A DNA stretch of 64,000 nt from JAGTVG01 sp964389805 (GCA_964389805.1 CAYMFU010000035.1:13322-77321); one strand, 5' to 3'. Counted from the first letter of the stretch, positions 54,019 to 62,900 are shown. The notes: a model not told the origin generated them from the letters alone. Program-made: numbers and translations.

Positions 54019-55125
54019 ATGAGAACGTTTTCAGCAATCTTTATTTTATTCGGACTTTTATCATGCACTTCCGCCAAAGATAAGAATTCCGATAGTGATG
54101 TTACGATTTCGGGCAAAATTGAGAATATAGGTGTAGGGGAGGTAGTTCTCGAACATTTTAGTGGGAAATACCTGGATGTAGTAGATACCCTGACGGTAAA
54201 TGAGGATGGGAGCTATTTTTCCAATTACAGGCCGGATGAACCTGGATATTATAGGCTGAATTTTTATCAGACTCAATTTGTAAATATATTATTCACTGGA
54301 AAACCAATGATTGTAAATGTAGATGGAAGTAATCCAACTGCTTTTTTTGAGATCCTCAACTCAGAGGAAATGACCTATTTAACTGAATTAAATTCCATAA
54401 TGGAGAAATTCCAGGTAGATGCTCAGCAACTGAATACAGAATTTGAGGCAGCTTCAAGAGAAAAGGATGATGCTAAAATGGAAGAATTAAGGGATAAGTT
54501 CATAGTAATGCAGGCTGAAACCAATAAAATGATAAAAGATAAGATCCGTGAGATGGGCCCATCCCTTGCCGTAATGCAAGCTGCAAATTATCTTGATAAA
54601 GACCAGGAATTCCCCTTTATCGACAGCATTGCACAAATTGTTAACCGGGAAATTCCGGATTATAAGATCAAAAGGGATTTTATAGAAGAAATTGATAAAC
54701 TTAGAAGGCTTGCTGTAGGCTCACCGGCACCGGAGATCTCATTGCCTGATCCTGATGGGAATATGGTAAAACTCTCATCGTTTAAAGGATCTTATGTATT
54801 GATCGATTTCTGGGCGTCATGGTGTGGCCCATGCCGTAAGGAGAATCCTAATGTAGTACGATTATACCAGCAATATCATGACCAGGGATTTGAGATTTTT
54901 GGTGTTTCCTTAGATAGAAAAGCAGAAGATTGGGTTAAAGCTATTAAAGATGATGGCCTGACCTGGATTCAGGTTTCGGATCTGAAATATTTTGAATCAG
55001 AAGCAGCAAGGGAATACAATATCAATGCCATCCCGGCCACCATTCTTCTGGACAGGGACGGGAATATAGTTTCAAAGAACCTAAGAGGTAAAATGTTAGA
55101 AAACAAACTGGCCGAATTATTTTAA
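54019..55125 (+). CDS. TlpA-like thioredoxin-fold lipoprotein with DUF4369-type N-terminus
   Basis: This 368-residue lipoprotein has a signal ending at lipobox LLSC (Cys16). A beta-rich domain (about 25-120, ISGKIENIGVGEVVLEHFSG) is of the DUF4369 type seen in Bacteroidota thiol-disulfide proteins. A helical linker follows (about 125-230). The C-terminal TlpA/AhpC-TSA thioredoxin domain (about 235-368) carries the redox site FWASWCGPCRKENPNVV (WCGPC) and a cis-Pro in NAIPATILLD. It should reduce disulfides in the periplasm. It stands alone and is convergent with the next gene. Confidence 0.9.
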   Translation: MRTFSAIFILFGLLSCTSAKDKNSDSDVTISGKIENIGVGEVVLEHFSGKYLDVVDTLTVNEDGSYFSNYRPDEPGYYRLNFYQTQFVNILFTGKPMIVNVDGSNPTAFFEILNSEEMTYLTELNSIMEKFQVDAQQLNTEFEAASREKDDAKMEELRDKFIVMQAETNKMIKDKIREMGPSLAVMQAANYLDKDQEFPFIDSIAQIVNREIPDYKIKRDFIEEIDKLRRLAVGSPAPEISLPDPDGNMVKLSSFKGSYVLIDFWASWCGPCRKENPNVVRLYQQYHDQGFEIFGVSLDRKAEDWVKAIKDDGLTWIQVSDLKYFESEAAREYNINAIPATILLDRDGNIVSKNLRGKMLENKLAELF

Positions 55126-55140
55126 TTAATCTATTTTGAG

Positions 55141-55175
55141 GATGCTTACTTTTGCATCGCTTGGCCTTTAGGCCA
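55141..55175. terminator. Two small hairpins between convergent genes
   Basis: GATGC/GCATC (55141-55145 and 55154-55158) and TGGCC/GGCCA (55162-55166 and 55171-55175, loop TTTA) lie between the TlpA-like gene and the convergent gene at 55205. They may help end transcription from both sides, but neither is followed by a clean T run. Confidence 0.3.
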
Positions 55176-55204
55176 GGGATTCCATTAAAAATATAAAACC
55201 AAAA

Positions 55205-55807
55205 TCACGCGGGAGAATGCCGCTGGAATAAGATCCCGTAAATCAGCTTTAATTGCTCCCACAGCTTTCTTTTCAACAATTTATCTTCGCTAAGAATGTT
55301 CAAAGGATCGCAAGCTAAAAACTGATTTCCCCGGACGATGTTTACAGCATATCTGTCCTCTGTAAACAGGGAATTTAAGTGTTTGGGTATAAAAGGAAGA
55401 AAAGCAATCACATGACAATTTGTAAAACTATCTGCTTTAAGTTTGTCAAATTCAACTTTAAATACCATTTCAATAGATTCTAAATTCAAATTCACAGAAT
55501 TGAGGATTTTGGATAAAAAATCTCCATGATCAGGAGACATTGAGGATAGATTATCATTATCAATTAACAATACTGTAGTATTCCTGTACTCAACGGCAGG
55601 ATCATCCTCTAATGAAACATCGCCAGCTTCTGCAGCCTTAGTTTCATTTTTTACGTTCTTAGTGGTGTTTTTCTTATTAGATGTATCAATAAGGTCATTG
55701 TCTTCCACCTTACTGATTTCATCATCAGGGCTAGTGATATTTTTATCCTCGATGATATATATATCTTCGTCTATCAGATATTTTAGAAAAACTTCCTCCT
55801 CTTCCAT
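55205..55807 (-). CDS. Uncharacterised protein with possible psi/uracil-DNA-glycosylase-like fold
   Basis: This protein of about 200 residues has no named function. From ATG 55807 the N-terminal part (about 1-25) is followed by a charged, low-complexity linker (about 26-70). A compact domain follows, with alternating hydrophobic strands (NTTVLLIDN; NCHVIAFLPFI) and a C-terminal piece LACDPLNILSEDKLLKRKLW ahead of a final helix. That piece resembles the DP-x-L-x(2-4)-D-x2-K-R-x-L/A-W tail of family-4 UDG and of DNA polymerase III psi (HolD) proteins. Without catalytic motifs it may be a psi-like clamp-loader subunit; this is a guess. It starts 31 bp after pcm. Confidence 0.6.
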   Translation of the reverse strand: MEEEEVFLKYLIDEDIYIIEDKNITSPDDEISKVEDNDLIDTSNKKNTTKNVKNETKAAEAGDVSLEDDPAVEYRNTTVLLIDNDNLSSMSPDHGDFLSKILNSVNLNLESIEMVFKVEFDKLKADSFTNCHVIAFLPFIPKHLNSLFTEDRYAVNIVRGNQFLACDPLNILSEDKLLKRKLWEQLKLIYGILFQRHSPA

Positions 55808-55838
55808 ATTCTGAATTTTATGTGTGTAACATTTCGGT

Positions 55839-56492
55839 TTACTTTCCCCATCCAAATTTTCCGACAAGCGGGACAAAACTAAAATAGTCAAAATATTCTT
55901 TAGATATTTTAGTTTCAGCCTTTTTAGTTACCTTGACCATTCTTTGCAGATTGTTGTCTCCAACCGGGACAACCATATTGCCCCCAATACGAAGTTGATC
56001 AATGAGTGGTTGTGGAAGAGTGGGTGCTGCTGCCGTAATAATTATCTTATCAAAGGGTTTGAAAGCTGGCAATCCCTTAGTCCCATCTCCACAGAAAAAA
56101 TGGGGCTTGTATCCCATAGAAGGAAGAAATTTTTTGGTCTTGTCAAAGAGTTTTTTAATATATTCTATGGTATAAACTTCTGCCCCCATTTCCATAAGAA
56201 TGCAAGCCTGATATCCTGATCCGGTTCCTATTTCAAGAACTTTGTCACCTTTCTCTATCCCGAGCAATTGGGTTTGATAAGCTACTGTAAAAGGCTGGGA
56301 TATTGTCTGACCTTCACCTATTGGAAATGCCTTATCCTGGTAAGCGTGTTCCAAAAAGGCCTTATCAAAGAAATAATGCCTGGGTACTTTCCCCAGGGCC
56401 ATTAGAACATTCTTGTCAGTGATGCCCTTACCTTCTACTGTACGAACCAGTTTTTTTCTTAGTCCCCTGTGTCTATAACTGTCTTCCAACAT
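55839..56492 (-). CDS. pcm: Protein-L-isoaspartate O-methyltransferase
   Basis: Pcm repairs aged proteins by methylating isoaspartate with SAM. From ATG 56492 it has 217 residues: the N-terminal family motif with LGKVPRHYFFDKAF and IGEGQTISQPFTVAYQTQLL, the SAM site VLEIGTGSGYQACILMEMGA, and the post-motif II region FDKIIITAAAPTLPQPLIDQ. A TTG two codons upstream also exists. It is upstream of the uncharacterised psi-like gene on the same strand, which suggests co-transcription, and downstream of the PAP2 phosphatase gene. Confidence 0.94.
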   Translation of the reverse strand: MLEDSYRHRGLRKKLVRTVEGKGITDKNVLMALGKVPRHYFFDKAFLEHAYQDKAFPIGEGQTISQPFTVAYQTQLLGIEKGDKVLEIGTGSGYQACILMEMGAEVYTIEYIKKLFDKTKKFLPSMGYKPHFFCGDGTKGLPAFKPFDKIIITAAAPTLPQPLIDQLRIGGNMVVPVGDNNLQRMVKVTKKAETKISKEYFDYFSFVPLVGKFGWGK

Positions 56493-56538
56493 GATCAATC
56501 AATATGGCGATAAAGTTACCGCTAATGATGAAATATTT

Positions 56539-57108
56539 TTATCCTGGCAGCTTGTATTTTGCAGGTATTTTTGAATAAAGAGAAAATAAAATCAGCCCCA
56601 CTATGAACCCTACGAGTGCGCCAACAATAATATCACCTGGGTAATGGACTCCTACATAGATCCTGCTGTAGGCTACTACCACGGCCCATATAAAGAGAAT
56701 CGATGTATATTTAAATTCAGATCTGAAAAACAAGAACAATAAGGTTACCAGTGCGAAAGAATTAGATGCATGTGATGAAGCAAATCCATATTGCCCTCCG
56801 CAACCATCTACTACGTGAACAAGATGTGATATTGAGGGATCATGGCACGGGCGTAAACGTTCAAAAAATGGTTTCATGAAGCTCGAAGTAAACTGATCAG
56901 AAATGGTAATGGCTAGAACAATAACAAGAATTGGAATGATCGCATTTCTCTTATATTTCCAGATCATCCAAATCGTAAGGAGAAGATAAAGAGGATACCA
57001 GGTTTGCTGGTAAGTGATCCAATGCATAATGAAGTCAAAAACATCATTGTGTAATCCATTCAGGAAGAGAAATAGCGACTCGTCAATATTTTTAAAGTAA
57101 TCAATCAT
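56539..57108 (-). CDS. PAP2-family membrane phosphatase
   Basis: This 189-residue membrane enzyme removes phosphate from a lipid such as undecaprenyl diphosphate or phosphatidylglycerol phosphate on the periplasmic side. It has about five to six helices and the three motifs: KPFFERLRPC (C1), FASSHASNSF (C2, with SSH in place of the common SGH) and SRIYVGVHYPGD (C3). The missing glycine in C2 is a mild oddity. It lies between pcm and the Omp85 gene on the same strand; the exact lipid is unknown. Confidence 0.85.
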   Translation of the reverse strand: MIDYFKNIDESLFLFLNGLHNDVFDFIMHWITYQQTWYPLYLLLTIWMIWKYKRNAIIPILVIVLAITISDQFTSSFMKPFFERLRPCHDPSISHLVHVVDGCGGQYGFASSHASNSFALVTLLFLFFRSEFKYTSILFIWAVVVAYSRIYVGVHYPGDIIVGALVGFIVGLILFSLYSKIPAKYKLPG

Positions 57109-57180
57109 CTGTTTTATATTTATACATAGAAAAACTAGGTATATTTAAATAATATCAGTTTCTCCATGCAAAATCTGGAT

Positions 57181-59607
57181 TTAGAATGGATAACCGATGG
57201 CCAGGTTAAATATAATTTTATCCACACCGGTAATCCTATCTGTATTATACTGTGTGAACCATCTGTATCCCTGAGGAAGTGCCGGGTCATATATTCTGAA
57301 ACCAACATCCAGTCGTAACAGGAGGAAAGTAAAATCAAATCGACCACCAATCCCGGCACCTATAGCAATTTCTTTATAAAATCGATTAATTTCAAAATTA
57401 GCACCTGGTCTGGCATCCTCATCTTTAAACGTCCATATATTTCCTGCATCTACAAAAAGGGCAGTATGAAAAAATCCAATAACCTGTGTCCGAAGCTCAA
57501 AATTAGCTTCTAAAAGAATTTCTCCGGGTTGTTCAAAATTGTCGTTATAATGCAGAACGGGGCCTGAGTCTGTAATAGTTGTATCGGTGTTTGCAAAGGA
57601 TCCCGGGCCGAGCCGCCTGGGGCTCCATGCCCTGTTGCTATTGCTTCCTCCTGCAAATAGATATTTCTCATAGGGTAATACTTCGCTTCCACCATAAGAT
57701 ATCGCTACTCCGGCTCTTATCCTGAAAGCAATTTTAGTTTTTGGAGAAATCGACTGGTATTTCCTGTAATCCGCAACAGATTTTACGAATTTATATAATT
57801 GTAGACCTGTGGAATCTTCAAAATTGACATTAAAAAAATTTAATACGGTGCCGCCAGCTTCAAACGTGTATTTCAGGAATGCTGCTTTACGGCTGAGATA
57901 GGAGGTATATTGATTGAAGTTAATGGTTTTTGAAAAACGTGATGACAGCACCAGGGATGGCGTAAAGGTACGCCAGAAATTATTACCACGGTTCTTAATC
58001 TCCTCTAAAGCCTCGTTAAAGAGTGAATCCGTAATGGTAGACCGGATAAGGCTGATATCTGCTATGCGGACATTGAATAGTTTTTCAAGGTTTTTTTGCC
58101 AGGAATAGTTTATATATAAATTAAAACCGGTTCTATTATATTCGTTTCGATTAGTGTAGGCAAATCCTGATACAATGCTGGTCTTCGGATTGTACTGGCC
58201 GAATCTTGATTTGTATTTTTTACCAATCGGAAGAAGAAACTGAGGAAATATCAGGCTCATGAATGCGCCTGCCTCAAGACTTGTATAAACCTGGGATCTG
58301 TCTGTAGCAGAGGCTACTCCTTCGTAGCCGATGGTACCTGAGATTTCAAAATTCTCCAGTCCTTTAAATATATTTCGACTTTTTAATGTTAGATTGTAGA
58401 AAGGGCCGGGAAGTCCTTCAGTTACATTAACCCCTGCTTCGTTAGACATCTGGTATTTCTTCAGGGGACTGGTAAATATATTCGCGATAAAACGATTTCC
58501 AATCGTATCATAGTTTATGTTAACAAATTTGAAGTTATCCAGATTCAATAGCTGACGCTGTGTTTCAAGCATTTCCTTTCGGCTGAACCTATGCCCGGGA
58601 TACTGGAACACCCTGCGGTCGAGTATTTTCTTTGAATAATTGTCCTTAATATATTTATATGTGATTCCATTATACTCTTCATGAAATCTTTTCAGGTTAC
58701 TTGAAGTAGATGTAACATCCGTAGTAAAAATTACCGAATCAATAGTATATATCTTGTGATTGGTATTTGAAGCGGGCTTTAGGATCTTTAGTTCTATAGC
58801 CATCTTGTGATCGCCAATAGTTGTATCCACAACATAATTTATATACTGTCGGCTGAACCCGTAATACCCGTTGTTTTGTAATAATCCCTCAATTCTGGCT
58901 CTCTCATCTGCTAAGTTTTCCTGGTTATACCTGTCGCCGGCTTTTAGTAAACTCTCCTCTGAACTGATAAAAATAAGACTATCAATATTTTTATCTCTAG
59001 TGTTATAAATTATCGTATCGATGATATGAGGTTGCCCTTCATTGATTAGGAAGGAAATAAACACTAATTTTTTTTCAACCCGCAAGGCAAGTTCAGTTTC
59101 AGCATCGAAAAATCCCTGGGTATTCAGATAAGTATTTATTTGTTCTACAGTAGCTTCAGCGAGAATGTCGTCATAGATGGCCAGCGGTTCACCCAAACGC
59201 ATGAAGAAATTTCCTTCATTGATCGTACGGTCGATTTTATCCAGTTTCTTGGTTTTCTTATCAGTAAGCCGCCCAGCCTTTTTTGGTTTTTCTGTATTAT
59301 AATGGGCTATCTTTTCATCATATTTTGCACTGGTTACCTCTTTCTTGCTGTTTAATTTATCGATATCATGGATTTTCATACCCCACTGATAAAAATATAC
59401 CCAGGGGGATAGATTCAGAACCGGGATCCTCTTGTTTTTTTTCTGTTTATAAAATTCGGCCAGCTTTTCTTTAGAAGTTTCCTCATTGCCTTTTATTTTT
59501 TGATTATATATCAGATATTCATCTTTCTGAAGATATCTTGTTCCAAGACATCCGGAAAGATATAAGTGGATAATAAATACAAAAAGTAAATAAATAATCC
59601 TTTTCAA
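57181..59607 (-). CDS. TamL-like BamA/TamA-family (Omp85) lipoprotein
   Basis: This is an outer-membrane Omp85 protein of about 808 residues. From TTG 59607 the signal (KRIIYLLFVFIIHLYLSGC) ends in lipobox LSGC at Cys20, as in TamL, the lipoprotein version of TamA in Bacteroidota. POTRA-like domains follow (about 130-410). The C-terminal 16-strand barrel contains the Omp85 motif region YLFAGGSNSNRAWSPRRLGP (VRGF/Y-like) and a last strand ending FNLAIGYPF with terminal Phe. It should insert or export outer-membrane proteins. Another TTG at 59661 would add 18 residues over the trmH start. Only 12 bp separate it from the divergent trmH-type gene. Confidence 0.88.
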   Translation of the reverse strand: MKRIIYLLFVFIIHLYLSGCLGTRYLQKDEYLIYNQKIKGNEETSKEKLAEFYKQKKNKRIPVLNLSPWVYFYQWGMKIHDIDKLNSKKEVTSAKYDEKIAHYNTEKPKKAGRLTDKKTKKLDKIDRTINEGNFFMRLGEPLAIYDDILAEATVEQINTYLNTQGFFDAETELALRVEKKLVFISFLINEGQPHIIDTIIYNTRDKNIDSLIFISSEESLLKAGDRYNQENLADERARIEGLLQNNGYYGFSRQYINYVVDTTIGDHKMAIELKILKPASNTNHKIYTIDSVIFTTDVTSTSSNLKRFHEEYNGITYKYIKDNYSKKILDRRVFQYPGHRFSRKEMLETQRQLLNLDNFKFVNINYDTIGNRFIANIFTSPLKKYQMSNEAGVNVTEGLPGPFYNLTLKSRNIFKGLENFEISGTIGYEGVASATDRSQVYTSLEAGAFMSLIFPQFLLPIGKKYKSRFGQYNPKTSIVSGFAYTNRNEYNRTGFNLYINYSWQKNLEKLFNVRIADISLIRSTITDSLFNEALEEIKNRGNNFWRTFTPSLVLSSRFSKTINFNQYTSYLSRKAAFLKYTFEAGGTVLNFFNVNFEDSTGLQLYKFVKSVADYRKYQSISPKTKIAFRIRAGVAISYGGSEVLPYEKYLFAGGSNSNRAWSPRRLGPGSFANTDTTITDSGPVLHYNDNFEQPGEILLEANFELRTQVIGFFHTALFVDAGNIWTFKDEDARPGANFEINRFYKEIAIGAGIGGRFDFTFLLLRLDVGFRIYDPALPQGYRWFTQYNTDRITGVDKIIFNLAIGYPF

Positions 59608-59619
59608 CCTTCTATTTCT

Positions 59620-60366
59620 ATGATTTCGAGGCAAAAGACAAAATATATTAAATCGCTGCAATTAAAGAAATACCAGAAACAAGAACAAAAATTTTTAGTA
59701 GAAGGAGAAAAGAGTGTGCTAGAAATACTCAATTCCCGGTATAAAATTAACATTTTATTGGGTACCAAACGATTTCTGGAGATATATCGGCATAAAATTC
59801 CTGGAAAAAACATTGAAGTCGAAGAAGTTACTGAAAAAGAATTAGAAAAAGCCGGAACGCTTAAGACGAATAACGCTGCCCTGGCTGTTGTTGAAATTCC
59901 TGAAAAAACTGATCTTGATGAAAGTAGAATTAAAATTCTACCTGTCTTTGAGAATCTCCAGGATCCGGGAAACCTGGGGACCATCATTCGGACCTGTGAC
60001 TGGTATGGATTGAATGCCATCATTTTATCCGAAGGTTCTGTGGATGTATATAATCCAAAAGTCATACAAGCTAGTATGGGTTCATTTACACGTGTTAATG
60101 TGCTATATAGAGATCTGGAATCTTTTTTAAATCAAACAAGCATTGCAGTTATTGGCACCCGAATGGATGGTGAAAATTTATACGGTTTTTCCTGGCCTGA
60201 ACGGGTAATTGTTATTTTCGGAAATGAGTCAAAGGGCATTTCAAATGACCTGGACCAGTTTATTCCCAGGGCAGTTTCTATACCAAGGTCCGGAGGGGCA
60301 GAGTCTTTGAATGTAGGAGTAGCCGCGGCAGTGGTCATTGACAATATTTGCAGGGCAAAGGTTTAA
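59620..60366 (+). CDS. TrmH/SpoU-family RNA 2'-O-methyltransferase
   Basis: This 248-residue SAM-dependent methyltransferase has a short N-terminal RNA-binding part (SLQLKKYQKQEQKFLVEGEK, L30e-like) and the SpoU knotted domain: motif 1 ENLQDPGNLGTIIRTCDWYG, motif 2 VIFGNESKGIS and motif 3 SIPRSGGAESLNVGVAAAV. It should methylate ribose in rRNA or tRNA; the site is unknown. The ATG at 59620 is close to the divergent TamL-like start, so its promoter must lie within that gene. Confidence 0.9.
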   Translation: MISRQKTKYIKSLQLKKYQKQEQKFLVEGEKSVLEILNSRYKINILLGTKRFLEIYRHKIPGKNIEVEEVTEKELEKAGTLKTNNAALAVVEIPEKTDLDESRIKILPVFENLQDPGNLGTIIRTCDWYGLNAIILSEGSVDVYNPKVIQASMGSFTRVNVLYRDLESFLNQTSIAVIGTRMDGENLYGFSWPERVIVIFGNESKGISNDLDQFIPRAVSIPRSGGAESLNVGVAAAVVIDNICRAKV

Positions 60367-60764
60367 CTCCCTGAATTTTGGAAATCCACTTTAGAGTTTA
60401 TTTGCGGGTATTCAATAATTGAAAAGATTATTACAAACCTCTGGAAATTGAAGAGGTTGTGAGCAGCTCAGATCCCTGGCCTAATCATAGTGTCCACACA
60501 AATGAGATGCTGGAAATTATCTATTTAGAAAAGAAGTGGAAGGATTCACCCAACTATGGTGCTCGTTATCCAGTAAGTAGAATTCAAATAATTACTTTGT
60601 TTTACTTAGGGTGATTGCCTCTATGAATCTTATGATAAATATATTAGCCGGCATATGAATTTGAATTCATAAACCCAGTTCAATTGCTGAACGCTGTATA
60701 TTTATTTCCACTTAATTTCAACATAATCAGCTAGTTAAATTTTAAGATTGATATGCCCAGGCAT
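60367..60764. other. 398-bp region between convergent genes with a decayed frame and inverted repeats
   Basis: The stretch lies between the 3' ends of the TrmH-type gene and the queuosine transporter gene. An open plus frame of 63 codons (60423-60611) begins right after a stop, has no ATG except internal ones, and reads like protein (PLEIEEVVSSSDPWPNHSVH), so it may be a gene fragment. An 8-bp perfect inverted repeat TATGAATT-TG-AATTCATA lies at 60654-60671, and GTTCA-ATTGC-TGAAC lies near 60680. No tRNA is seen. Confidence 0.35.
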
Positions 60765-61565
60765 CTAAAAAAAGGATTTATCCTGGCCGGCCTCCTCAGC
60801 CATACGATGGGCCTGGTCTTTTCCAAGGTAATTGTCAATCAGGTAGTGGGCGAGATAGATCAAAGGGGTGAGGACAACAGCCACTGCAAATTTATATATG
60901 TAATTCATGATCCCTACCGAGATGATCTGCTCCATATTCCAATTGCCAAATACATAAAATGCTATTCCAAGTACAACAAAACTATCAATGAACTGGGATA
61001 TCAAAGTGGAGCCGGTAGCTCTTAGCCAAACCATTTTCCTGCCGGTCACTGCCCTGAGCCTTTGAAATATAAATACATCGAGGAGTTGAGCAATCAGGAA
61101 AGCTACCAGGGAACCTATTATGATCCCTAGTCCCTGACGGAATATTTTCCGGAATGCAAAGTCAATATTGAAGAAATTCCCGGAATCATCCACATTATTC
61201 AGGTCGAGCCAGAAACCAGCCGGCGATAGGTTGGTGACCAGGTATATGACCAAAAACATATAGGCAATAAATCCGGCCGTCAGGAAACTGATCTTTCTAA
61301 CTCCTCTTTTCCCAAAATATTCATTGATCACATCTGTTGTAAGGAATACCACGGGCCAGATAATGACACCTGCCGTCAAATTAAAACTCAGCGGATTTTC
61401 AAGGAGCATGTTGATCTGAACCGGTTCGAATCCCATGGTTTCCTCAAGCGAGAAGATCTTAACTCCGATCATTTCAGCCATTATGGCATTCGTCAGAAAG
61501 ATCCCGCTCAAGATGATAAACAGGTTAGTTCTTTTATCCTTTATGATAAATCTTCTCTCTTTCAA
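60765..61565 (-). CDS. Queuosine precursor transporter (YhhQ/DUF165 family)
   Basis: This 266-residue membrane protein belongs to the VUT/DUF165 (YhhQ) family that imports queuosine precursors such as preQ0 or preQ1 for tRNA modification. Six to seven helices are visible, with FNLTAGVIIWPVVFLTTDVI followed by NEYFGKRGVRK, the family signature, and DSFVVLGIAFYVFG in a later helix. The start is TTG 61565, 11 bp after the rnz stop, because no ATG lies in front of the first helix. It is the last gene of the purC-STAS-rnz unit. Confidence 0.9.
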   Translation of the reverse strand: MKERRFIIKDKRTNLFIILSGIFLTNAIMAEMIGVKIFSLEETMGFEPVQINMLLENPLSFNLTAGVIIWPVVFLTTDVINEYFGKRGVRKISFLTAGFIAYMFLVIYLVTNLSPAGFWLDLNNVDDSGNFFNIDFAFRKIFRQGLGIIIGSLVAFLIAQLLDVFIFQRLRAVTGRKMVWLRATGSTLISQFIDSFVVLGIAFYVFGNWNMEQIISVGIMNYIYKFAVAVVLTPLIYLAHYLIDNYLGKDQAHRMAEEAGQDKSFF

Positions 61566-61576
61566 ATCGACTTTTC

Positions 61577-62494
61577 TTATTCACTTACATCGACAAAATT
61601 TCCCTCGATGGCAAGGTAACTTTCAGGGAAAATACTCCTGGCTTCATCAAGCAGTGGTTCAAGTTCCCGGTAGCGTACAGAATAATGACCAATGAGCAGC
61701 TTTTTTGTTTCGGCTTTCTTGGCGATTCTTCCTGCCTGTTCGGCGGTACTGTGATAGGTCTTGTCAGCCCTCTTTTCCATCTCCTTTGTGAAAGTAGCCT
61801 CGTGATACAGAAGATCAACCCCTTTTATTACCGGGATTATATTTTCATCGTATTTTGTGTCTGAACAATAAGCATAGCTCCTGGAGTGTTTGGGAGGCAA
61901 AGTCAGGTCAGTGTTTTTATAAAGCAGTTTGCCTTCCTCATCGTAAATATCTTCCCCGTTTTTCAATTTACCCAGGTTGGCCACGCTGAAGTTATCAGGT
62001 AGTTTAGATTTATTAATCCGGATGGTTTTTGGCTTTTCTCGGAACAGGAATCCGCTACAGAAAATCCTGTGGTTCAATGAAAACTTTTCAACGGTCAGGT
62101 TTCTGTTTTCAAATAGAAGGTCTTCTTCCATCTGGTCTATAAAGGTATAGTTGATCTTAAAATTCAGGATAGTTTCAGAATGTTTCAATTGCAAATTGAT
62201 GATCTCCTCTAATGGTGATGGACAAAATATATCGAGATCATGCTTCCTGCCAAATAGGTGCATTGTAGATATAAGTCCAATCAGGCCAAAGTAATGGTCT
62301 CCATGAAGGTGACTAATAAAAACATGACTGATTTTATTGATCTTCACCCTTGCTTTTCCCATTCGCAGCTGAGTTCCTTCCCCGCAATCGATCAGTAAAT
62401 AGGAATTGTTCACCTGTAGAACCTGAGCAGTCTGATTTCTATTGAATGCAGGCGCAGCAGAATTAGAGCCGAGTATTTTTAATCTGAATGTCAA
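61577..62494 (-). CDS. rnz: Ribonuclease Z
   Basis: RNase Z trims the 3' end of tRNA precursors. The 305-residue metallo-beta-lactamase-fold enzyme has the short-form layout: LKILGSNSAAPAFNRNQTAQ, ending with LIDCGEGTQLRMGKA, the zinc motif FISHLHGDHYFGL, a flexible exosite region (about 150-190), LLYHEATFTKEME and the last His in KLLIGHYSVRY. The start is TTG 62494, which places the first strand as in homologues. It lies 20 bp after the STAS gene in the same operon and 11 bp before the queuosine transporter; both downstream partners fit tRNA maturation. Confidence 0.94.
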   Translation of the reverse strand: MTFRLKILGSNSAAPAFNRNQTAQVLQVNNSYLLIDCGEGTQLRMGKARVKINKISHVFISHLHGDHYFGLIGLISTMHLFGRKHDLDIFCPSPLEEIINLQLKHSETILNFKINYTFIDQMEEDLLFENRNLTVEKFSLNHRIFCSGFLFREKPKTIRINKSKLPDNFSVANLGKLKNGEDIYDEEGKLLYKNTDLTLPPKHSRSYAYCSDTKYDENIIPVIKGVDLLYHEATFTKEMEKRADKTYHSTAEQAGRIAKKAETKKLLIGHYSVRYRELEPLLDEARSIFPESYLAIEGNFVDVSE

Positions 62495-62514
62495 TATATG
62501 CTTGCCTTATCCCT

Positions 62515-62880
62515 TTATTCTTCTTCTTTTTCTTCCAATGCAGAGAGGATGGCCTCAATGCCTTCAGCTACATTACTGGCTATATTTAGTACTGAATCAA
62601 GCTGAGAGATCCTGACCAATTTCAATACATGGTCAGTCACATTTGCAATCACGAAAAATCCATTAGATTCACTAAATACTCTGTTGCCAACAAGGATAGC
62701 ACTCAGGCCGGAAGAATCGGTATATTTCACCTCTCCAAGGTCAAGGATCAGGTTTTTAATTCCTTCAGCATTTATTGTCACCAGTTCAGATTTAAGATTA
62801 GGAGCAAGGACCGTATCCAGCTTTTCTTCCTGAAGCTTCAGAATTGTATATTGCTCCTGTTTGTCGATCGTATATTTCAT
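62515..62880 (-). CDS. STAS-domain anti-sigma-factor antagonist-like protein
   Basis: This 121-residue protein is a single STAS domain. The phosphorylation motif DLGEVKYTDSSGLSAILVGN with the conserved Ser in DSSGL is complete, as in SpoIIAA/RsbV. A short acidic tail (ALEEKEEE) ends it. Such proteins bind an anti-sigma kinase and release a sigma factor; no partner kinase or phosphatase gene is in the window, so the target is unknown. It sits between purC and rnz on one transcript. Confidence 0.9.
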   Translation of the reverse strand: MKYTIDKQEQYTILKLQEEKLDTVLAPNLKSELVTINAEGIKNLILDLGEVKYTDSSGLSAILVGNRVFSESNGFFVIANVTDHVLKLVRISQLDSVLNIASNVAEGIEAILSALEEKEEE

Positions 62881-62900
62881 AGGGGCTTTGGTTCGTATAT

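Noticed and set aside
60753..61025. A 90-codon plus-strand frame starting MPRHLKKGF
   Set aside because: It is antisense to the 3' part of the queuosine transporter and has no independent support.
61423..61434. GGTTCGAATCCC, a perfect-looking tRNA T-arm sequence
   Set aside because: It lies inside the queuosine transporter gene and is explained by codons for MGFEPV on the minus strand; no acceptor, D or anticodon arms surround it.
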